From Zoroaster sp. YZ-2022 (Eukaryota > Echinodermata > Asteroidea > Forcipulatida > Zoroasteridae), in NCBI GenBank assembly GCA_029582265.1, contig CM055822.1, forward strand, positions 45,498,559-45,562,558: 64,000 bases of DNA, read 5' to 3'. How positions within the stretch are numbered: position 1 is the stretch's first letter; each line of letters begins with the position of its first letter. The translations under genes were made by a program, and so were the position numbers. The notes under the pieces are model-generated. The model saw only the letters and a program-made list of their open reading frames with translations. It was not told the origin of the DNA and did not search any database. Positions 56,807 through 64,000 of this stretch are shown here, piece by piece.

Positions 56807-57631
56807 TAAGACTGTGCATTTTCGGTTATTTCGCGAACCGGATACCCAAAATTAGAAATCTTCGGATACCCGGTTACCTGTACACAATTTTGTAAAAACA
56901 CATTAAAAAAACACCCGAATGCATAAAATAACCAATATGAACACAGGTTTGTCTTGTTTTATTAGAGTCATAATAAATGTGGACTTACTGTAATAATTCC
57001 TGCCGCTATATTAAAAAAAACTCGTAGCATCCCCATTCCCCACACACATTTGTGACCTGTCACCACAAAATGAGCTTCAAGTCGGAAATTTAAACAATTG
57101 AGTTCTTGGTATTTCTGGATTCAGTAGAACAAGAGCTTTCCAATGATATATAACACTTGGGGTTACAGCGATCCCCCAGACCACCAGAGGGGGATTTGCG
57201 GCTTTGTTTCCGTCTTTGTTTCAAGTTGTTTGTCAGAACACGATAAAAGCTACCAACGAAATTGGCCTGAAATTGAGGTTTTTAATTGTCTGATGGAACT
57301 GAAAATTTGGAATTCAATATAAGGAGATTTACAAATTGCAAATATAATAACAAAAACAAATTAGACCTCCCCTCCGATTTTTCACTTTTCCCACTGTACT
57401 GTGGAATGGTATAATGCGACTTTGCGCTCATTTCGTTGTAACAGGTCACATTTTGTTAACAAAAATCGGAGACTTCTATTTGCGTAGCTTAAATGTTCAG
57501 TCGAAATTTTCAAAAGTCGTTAATTACTGGTAATTGGAACCGGAAAAATGGAACCGGGTAATGACAGTTTCGGATACCCGGATACCCGGATACCCGGATA
57601 CCCGGATACCCGGATACCCGGCACAGCCTTA
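56807..57631. mobile_element. hAT-like non-autonomous element with 8-bp target duplication
   Basis: Ends TAAGACTGTGC and GCACAGCCTTA are inverted. Flanks CTAACTAT (56799-56806) and CTAACCAT (57632-57639) are an 8-bp duplication with one change. An 8-bp target and a (C/T)A(G)GGCTGTGC-type end are typical of hAT elements. The right subterminal region is an 8-bp tandem repeat GGATACCC (about 57572-57620). A related end is at 63310. Confidence 0.65.
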
Positions 57632-57663
57632 CTAACCATAGCAGAAAAAATTGCTTATGCTAG

Positions 57664-58775
57664 GTTCCCACTGTCGTGCGATCCGTTACGAACGCCACGA
57701 TTGGCCATTCGTAGCTGATCGTGGAATTTTTGTTTCCTTTTCTGAAATTTCACGTTTGGATGCGAGTTGATGCGAGTCGATACGTTCTGGTACGATTTGG
57801 TGCGCTTGGATGCGATATAGGCACGATTGGTCAATTTCAGATGACACGATCTGTCACGATCTGGTCTCCCGTTCAGATACGATCAGATACGTTCCGATAG
57901 GATTGTCCCGATTGAGTCCACGATTGTGTCCCGATCTGACACGATCATCACGATCGGGGTCCCCGATTTTGGACGATCTGATACGCGTAGATACGCTCGA
58001 TACGCCCGATACGATCATCACGAACCGATGCGCTCTTTTGCGATCGGATACGATTGTGGTGGCGATGTCTTTCACGATCGGGATGGAGAGTGATCACGAT
58101 TTGAGCCACGATTGAACCCCGACGGGTACATATACAGCCCGACTGACCATGGACTTCATTGTTTCTTGAACTTCTACAGAGTGAAGACTACAACCCACAA
58201 TCATTGACCAAACAAATGTGCTCTCTTCTTCCTCCATGCTTCAAGTATAGATCAATGAATGAAGCTCAATCAATCTTGTCCGGTATATATATGGTCGCGA
58301 GAACTCGTAACAGATCGTGAGCGCCCGTGAACAAGCGTTGCTAATCGTATCTACTCGCATCTACTCGCATCTACTCGTATCAACTCGTATCAAATCGTGA
58401 GTCAATCATGTCCGGTCGTGAGCGATGGTACCCGACAGAGCGTAACAGATCGTGACAGATCGTGGGAGATCGCAGCGCATCTCAACAGAGCGTGGTGTTT
58501 GTCTTGTCCAAGGTTGATCCCGATCACCACGATTTCGAAGCACTATTAGATGCGATCTGTCGCGCTTTGTTACGATCCAATACGATCTGATGCGATGATC
58601 ACGATTAAAAATTAATTGTGTTGATCGTAGAAAATTTTTGAACCGTCCAAACATGTTCTACGATCAACACGATTGCCACGACTGACCTCAAGATCTGATA
58701 AGATCTGATAGGATCTCCACGATTAAGACCACGATTTCAATCGTGGCGCGAATCGTGATAATGGGAACGGGGCAT
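57664..58775. mobile_element. Foldback-type element built of CGATC/GATACG words
   Basis: Imperfect inverted ends: CTTATGCTAGGTTCCCACTG at the left, and AATGGGAACGGGGCATCAAG...CATAAG at the right. The left arm (57664-58115) and right arm (58265-58775) are packed with degenerate words such as ACGATC, GATACG, CACGATT and ATCGTG, with orientation biased between arms. The middle 150 bp is ordinary sequence. Open frames on both strands only reflect the words. Probably a DNA transposon with multiplied subterminal binding motifs. Confidence 0.6.
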
Positions 58776-59108
58776 CAAGCATAAGCGTATTGCACAGGTT
58801 CTGTGCAAGAAAATTCAGAGCGGCGTGTGCGTGTTTACCATGGATTTGTATCGTTGTGTCACTCATTTGCTAGCAATAACGGCCGGCAAGTTAGCATGCC
58901 TTTCTCTATGCTTAACACTCCTACTTCTGGTACCTTTTTCATACAAGTTGATCCACCATTTGAAACCATTCGCTTTTGTGGTTTTGAATGGTGAAATAAC
59001 TGTGTACAGTATTGATTCCCCCAAATGGTTTTGAATGGTAGGTCAGCTAATACAAAACCTTGTTTGGATCTTTCCAAATGGTAGTACAGCTAATACAAAA
59101 CCTTGTTT

Positions 59109-59449
59109 AATAATAATAATAATAATGTGTGGACTTATATAGCGCACGTATCCACCAACTGAGTGGTGCTCAAGGCGCATATTATTACCCCTGCTCATAA
59201 ATCATTCCTGAAACCATCTCAGCTCCCTGGGGAGTATACAGCTCAATTGCTGCCATTACAGCGCATATAGGGCTAATCAACCAACTCTGCCCTCACAGGT
59301 ACCCATTTAACCCCTGGGTGGAGAGAAGCAATTATGGTTAAGTGTCTTGCTCAAGGACACAAGTGTCACGGCCGGGATTCGAACCCACATTCTGCTGCTA
59401 ACACCAGAACTTGAGTCCGGTAAGCTAGACTGCTCGGCCACGACACTCC
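59109..59449 (-). mobile_element. tRNA-Leu SINE, full length
   Basis: Minus strand GTGTCGTGGCCGAGCAGTCT, CTCAAGTT, GGTTCGAATCCCGGCC, body, then TAAGTCCACACATTATT and (ATT)n. It lies in the first of two tandem-like copies of its host repeat and is absent from the second. Confidence 0.85.
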
Positions 59450-59975
59450 TAAGTGGTGAATCAATGGACCCTCTATGCATTTGAATGGATTTGAATGGTA
59501 GTAAAGCTTGCTATCAACACTGTTCAAATGGTATCACCATGTGTGTACAAAACCAATGGGCATTTTTGAAAGTGGAAATTTTGTATAGTTTCAACTGGTC
59601 TATCAGTAGGAGGTTAATAGTTAGTAGCTATGAAATGAAAAACATACAGTAAGCAAAAAATCGGCTGCTTAGCGGCTCTATGAAATTGGGTCCAGTTGGG
59701 ACCCAATCATCTTGATAATCTATTTCCTGAATCTATCTATTAAGTGATTTCATTTCAGAGAAAACACAAATGTGACCGGATCCTACAAAATGAGTCTTAG
59801 GTTTCGGTTAAACAGTTAGCGAACTTACTGGTAACTCCCAACATTAAGTACAAGTCAGATGAGAAAATTAAGAAAAAGCTTTCCAAGTTTTTACACTAGA
59901 AAATTCAGAGCAGCGTGTGCGCATTTACCATGGATTTGTATTGTTGTGTCACTCATTTGCTAGCTTTCTCTATGC

Positions 59976-60358
59976 TTAACCCCAACCTTCCTTAATCCTC
60001 CAAAATCCTCTTTGCTAAAGTGAAGGATTTTGAAGGATTGATGCTACATGCTCTTTGCTAAAGGGAAGGATTTTGGAGGATTGAGGTTATTAGGCATACT
60101 TGCCTTTCCATGGTACACTGTACATGTACATCCATGTTTGTTGTAGTGATTGCAAGGTCAGTGCTTGGGTCAGTGGACACTGTTTATTGCTCCATGCATG
60201 CAGGGAGGGTCCCTGGCCATGTACATGCATCACAGATTACAAACACATGTGTGCATACATGTCGTGTGCATACATGTCATGTGCTTGCTTTACTACTGAA
60301 GGATTTTTGTAGGATTCAGGTTATGTGTAAGCAAATGGGCCTAGGGAGTTAGGGTTAA
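59976..60358. mobile_element. Family A TTAA element, copy A9
   Basis: TTAACCCCAACCTTCC at the left, GGGAGTTAGGGTTAA at the right, both TTAA intact. One 44-bp unit. It sits in the second copy of the host repeat described for 56753-59700. Confidence 0.75.
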
Positions 60359-60564
60359 TCGTTATAAGCGCTATGAAATGAAAAACGTACAGTAAGCAAA
60401 AAATCGGCTGCTTAGCGGCTCTGTGAAAATCTGGCCCAGTTGGTAACAATCATCCTGAAAATCTGTTTTGTCTGAAACGCTTCCATTTCAGAGAAAACAC
60501 AAATAAATATATGCACATTTTCAACAAGTTTCCAGACGGCAAATTCTTGCCCCAAATGTTACGT

Positions 60565-60940
60565 GTAAAAACTTTGAAAGCTTTTTCTTAATTTTCTCAT
60601 CGGACTTGTACTTAATGTTGGGAGTTCCAGGTAAGTTCGCTAACCGTTTTAACCGTAACTTTCACGGTCGGTTAACTGGTCAACCGAAAGTCGGCACCTG
60701 TTATGACGGCCACACAAACTTGGTCGTTGGCAGAAATGGCACAATATGTATAAATTTTCGGGTCAAAAAGCTTCAATAAACTTCCCGCAATGATTTAATA
60801 ACCAATGCAGCAAAAAAAGAAAGTGTAGAACAACCAAATGGGTGACAAATTCTTCCAAAATTATTGGTCGTATTTTTGTGTAATATTTTTAAACGGTTAG
60901 TGCAGTTTTGGTCGGTTAACCGCCCCAGCACTAGTTGTGC
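60565..60940. mobile_element. Foldback with GGTTAACCG-rich ends, uninterrupted relative of 29876-30632
   Basis: GTTCGCTAACCGTTTTAACC at the left, and GGTCGGTTAACCGCCCCAGC at the right. The interior AATGATTTAATAACCAATGC matches the earlier copy. Its left flank (60565-60660) is the reverse complement of 59800-59895. Confidence 0.55.
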
Positions 60941-60974
60941 TAAGTATTGAGCTGAAACTTTCACAGTTAGGTTG

Positions 60975-63010
60975 TTGAATGTATGTCTTGATTCAAGCAG
61001 TTTAGCCAACATTACCAATGATGTACCGTACCTTCACTTCAATGTATATCTTGATTCAAAGAGAGTAAGCATACTCATAGAAGCAGTTTTGCCAACATGA
61101 CCAATGTTGTACCTTCCCTTCAATGTATATCTTGATTCAAAGAGAGTAAGCATACCCATAGAAGCAGTTTGGCCAACATTACCAATGTTGTACATTCCCT
61201 TCAATGTACATCTTGATTCAAAGGGAGTAAGCGTACTCATAGAAGCAGTCTGGCCAACATTACCAATGATGTACCGTACCTTCCCTTCAATGTATATCTT
61301 GATTCAAAGAGAGTAAGCATACTCATAGAAGCAGTTTTGCCAACATGACCAATGTTGTACCTTCCCTTCAATGTACATCTTGATTCAAAGGGAGTAAGCG
61401 TACTCATAGAAGCAGTCTGGCCAACATTACCAATGATGTACCGTACCTTCCCTTCAATGTATATCTTGATTCAAAGAGAGTAAGCATACTCATAGAAGCA
61501 GTTTTGCCAACATGACCAATGTTGTACCTTCCCTTCAATGTACATCTTGATTCAAAGGGAGTAAGCGTACTCATAGAAGCAGTCTGGCCAACATTACCAA
61601 TGATGTACCGTACCTTCCCTTCAATGTATATCTTGATTCAAAGAGAGTAAGCATATTCATAGAAGCAGTTTTGCCAACATGACCAATGTTGTACCTTCCC
61701 TTCAATGTATATCTTGATTCAAAGAGAGTAAGCGTACTCATAGAAGCAGTCTGGCCAACATTACCAATGATGTACCGTACCTTCCCTTCAATGTATATCT
61801 TGATTCAAAGAGAGTAAGCATACTCATAGAAGCAGTTTTGCCAACATGACCAATGTTGTACCTTCCCTTCAATGTACATCTTGATTCAAAGGGAGTAAGC
61901 GTACTCATAGAAGCAGTCTGGCCAACATTACCAATGATGTACCGTACCTTCCCTTCAATGTATATCTTGATTCAAAGAGAGTAAGCATACTCATAGAAGC
62001 AGTTTTGCCAACATTACCAATGCTGTACCTTCCCTTCAATGTATATCTTGATTCAAAGAGAGTAAGCGTACTCATAGAAGCAGTTTAGCCAACATTACCA
62101 ATGCTGTACCTTCCCTTCAATGTATATCTTGATTCAAAGAGAGTAAGCGTACTCATAGAAGCAGTTTTGCCAACATTACCAATGTTGTACCTTCCCTTCA
62201 ATGTATATCTTGATTCAAAGAGAGTAGGCGTACTCATAGAAGCAGTTTTGCCAACATTACCAATGTTGTACCTTCCCTTCAATGTATATCTTGATTCAAA
62301 GAGAGTAGGCGTACTCATAGAAGCAGTTTTGCCAACATTACCAATGTTGTACCTTCCCTTCAATGTATATCTTGATTCAAAGAGAGTAGGCGTACTCATA
62401 GAAGCAGTTTTGCCAACATTACCAATGTTGTACCTTCCCTTCAATGTATATCTTGATTCAAAGAGAGTAGGCGTACTCATAGAAGCAGTTTAGCCAACAT
62501 TACCAATGCTGTACCTTCCCTTCAATGTATATCTTGATTCAAAGAGAGTAAGCGTACTCATAGAAGCAGTTTTGCCAACATTACCAATGTTGTACCTTCC
62601 CTTCAATGTATATCTTGATTCAAAGAGAGTAAGCGTACTCATAGAAGCAGTTTTGCCAACATTACCAATGTTGTACCTTCCCTTCAATGTATATCTTGAT
62701 TCAAAGAGAGTAAGCGTACTCATAGAAGCAGTTTTGCCAACATTACCAATGCTGTACCTTCCCTTCAATGTATATCTTGATTCAAAGAGAGTAGGCGTAC
62801 TCATAGAAGCAGTTTTGCCAACATTACCAATGCTGTACCTTCCCTTGAATGAATATCTTGATTCAAAGAAAGTAGGCTTACTCATAGAAGCAGTTTTGCC
62901 AACATTACCAATGCTGTACCTTCCCTTGAATGAATATCTTGATTCAAAGAAAGTAGGCTTACTCAGAGAAGCAGTTTGGCAGGTATTACTCATGTCGTAC
63001 CTTCCCTGTA
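60975..63010. repeat. 81-bp satellite with a 167-bp dimeric section
   Basis: Monomer landmarks: TCAATGTATATCTTGATTCA, AAGAGAGTAAGCGTACTCAT, AGAAGCAGTTTTGCCAACAT, TACCAATGTTGTACCTTCCC. In 61268-61936, GATGTACCGTACC recurs at 61268, 61435, 61602, 61769 and 61936 (167 bp steps), each dimer being one 86-bp and one 81-bp unit. Right of about 61980 the array is monomeric at 81 bp. Because 81 = 27 codons and no stop occurs, 130-178 residue frames stay open on both strands. They are repeat artefacts. Confidence 0.95.
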
Positions 63011-63309
63011 AGCAATTTCAGCCTCCGAGTCTTTCATTATAGTTTATTTCTTAATGACCATAAACCTGAAGTTAGTTATTTTTTGGAGTACAAAATCTTG
63101 GAAGCAGGGCTTAAAATATTCTTTATAACTTACTGATTCAGAAAATCATGGTGTCCATTAATTTCGTCTGTGTTTTCTTAACACAGTCAAATGATGTGTA
63201 CAAATGTGCTGTGTTGCATAACCAATGTCCACTTGTCTAACCACTGGTTCTTTTCAGAACCATTGCATTTCAGGACCGTCACAATTTTAAAAAATCAATT
63301 AGAGGATTT
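63011..63309. other. Unique flank of the satellite, no gene seen
   Basis: The first bases (CCTTCCCTGTAAGCAATTTC) are shared with 11345-11365. Nothing else recognised. Confidence 0.4.
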
Positions 63310-63694
63310 AGTAGGGCTGTGCCGAATAACCGAATATTCAAATATTCGATCGATGGTTCGAATATCTGGTTGTTTTTTTCCGGCTCGAATATTCAAAGAA
63401 AAAAAAAGAAGTTTTTGTTGATTTTTTTTTAAATTTTTTATATTGGCGCTTCCATCATTACCCCCCCCCCCCTCCCCATCATCATTATGTTTATTACATT
63501 TTTGTCAAATCTTGAGAAAATATTTATTCACCAAGGAAGCTGACAAGCATTATGCTAATAAAGATTCCCACACTGACGTAGTTGATCTGTAAATTTACAA
63601 TGCTCATAATACATTGTATGATGAGTGGGTAATTCGATATGCTCTTATGCCCCATATCTTGTTCAACACAGTCATCTTGCCAACGGCCAACCGA

Positions 63695-63725
<31 letters not shown>

Positions 63726-64000
63726 CCTATTACTGCGACACCAACTCATGATTGTATTTCACCCTAATCCTCTTACATTTAATTTTCTCATTGATCATAT
63801 CCAGTCTGTAGTGGAAATGTATGAAGAGAAAACGGTCAGTTCGGTAAAAGGTTTTAGGAAATGTCATTTCGGGGATCAGTTTATTTCATGGACTGTCAAC
63901 AGCGGACACAGTATTGCAGGGGGTCGGGGGCCCACATCTGACATACGTCTAAATTCTCAGTTTGTTTTTCTTTCACTGCACTATTTTGCCTGCAAGTATT
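63310..64000. other. hAT-like terminus fragment, then unique DNA
   Basis: TAGTAGGGCTGTGCCGAATAACCG-like start (63310) followed by AATATTCAAATATTCGATCG and GGTTCGAATATC resembles the end of 56807-57631, but no partner end lies in the window. A T-run of about 26 bp sits near 63696. No gene. Confidence 0.4.

Larger units (their letters stand above)
56753..59700. mobile_element. Composite nest bounded by GGGTCCAATTTCATAG ends
   Basis: GGGTCCAATTTCATAGCACT at the left (56755) and GCTCTATGAAATTGGGTCC at the right (59681) are inverted. Inside are a hAT-like element, the CGATC-word element and a SINE. The part from about 58803 to 59760 is repeated at 59898-60495 (GAAAATTCAGAGC, TTTACCATGGATTTGTAT, AGTAAGCAAAAAATCGGCTG), which carries a family A insertion instead of a SINE. 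Confidence 0.5.

Noticed and set aside
62085..63042. Four 130-178 residue frames on both strands with 27-residue repeats
   Set aside because: An 81-bp satellite that lacks stops stays open on both strands. No start context, domain or codon bias, and the left half of the array loses the frame because of 86-bp units.

Overview
This window looks like TE-dense, intergenic and intronic DNA from an animal, most likely a marine invertebrate deuterostome (echinoderm or similar). That placement is inferred from three things: the one protein match (an animal neutral sphingomyelinase 2), a tRNA-Leu-derived SINE, and TTAGGG-type repeats. I cannot name the species. The sequence is AT-rich with long homopolymers. 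Only one host coding region is convincing.

The host gene: 28239-29570 (+) is a large first coding exon of an SMPD3/nSMase2-like neutral sphingomyelinase. It has two N-terminal hydrophobic segments, the juxtamembrane block, a divergent linker and the start of the exonuclease-endonuclease-phosphatase catalytic domain. It ends at a clean phase-0 splice donor. I could not recognise the remaining catalytic exons in the 34 kb downstream, so the first coding intron may be very long.

Layout: 0-20 kb is a mosaic of short DNA transposons (MITEs), tRNA-Leu SINEs, a 1.2 kb TAA microsatellite grown from a SINE tail, and a decayed THAP-type transposon with a probable solo LTR inside it. 20.0-27.4 kb is a satellite of about 65 copies of a 113-bp monomer. 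27.4-29.6 kb is the SMPD3-like 5' region and exon. 29.6-61 kb is again nested transposons, including a 5'-truncated LINE, several long foldbacks, a six-copy 183-bp tandem repeat, and a composite nest at 56.7-60.9 kb. 61.0-63.0 kb is an 81-bp satellite, part of it organised as a 167-bp dimer.

Most of the DNA falls into a few dispersed families that can be decoded against each other. (A) TTAA-flanked elements with CCCTAAC ends carry a 44-bp VNTR. (C) Foldbacks have ends reading GGCCAAAAAAGTCTCCGG. (D) TTAA-flanked MITEs have AAAGGGGCAGTATCGTC ends. (E) One foldback family has AGGGAAGAGGGCCAAAGTC ends. (F) A family of about 180 bp folds into two hairpins that show compensatory changes. Because copies interrupt one another, empty sites and target duplications can be read directly within the window.

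All repeat borders come from reading by eye, without alignment software or databases. Family names (piggyBac-like, hAT-like, mariner-like, LINE, PLE/retrozyme-like) are inferences from termini and target sites unless stated otherwise.
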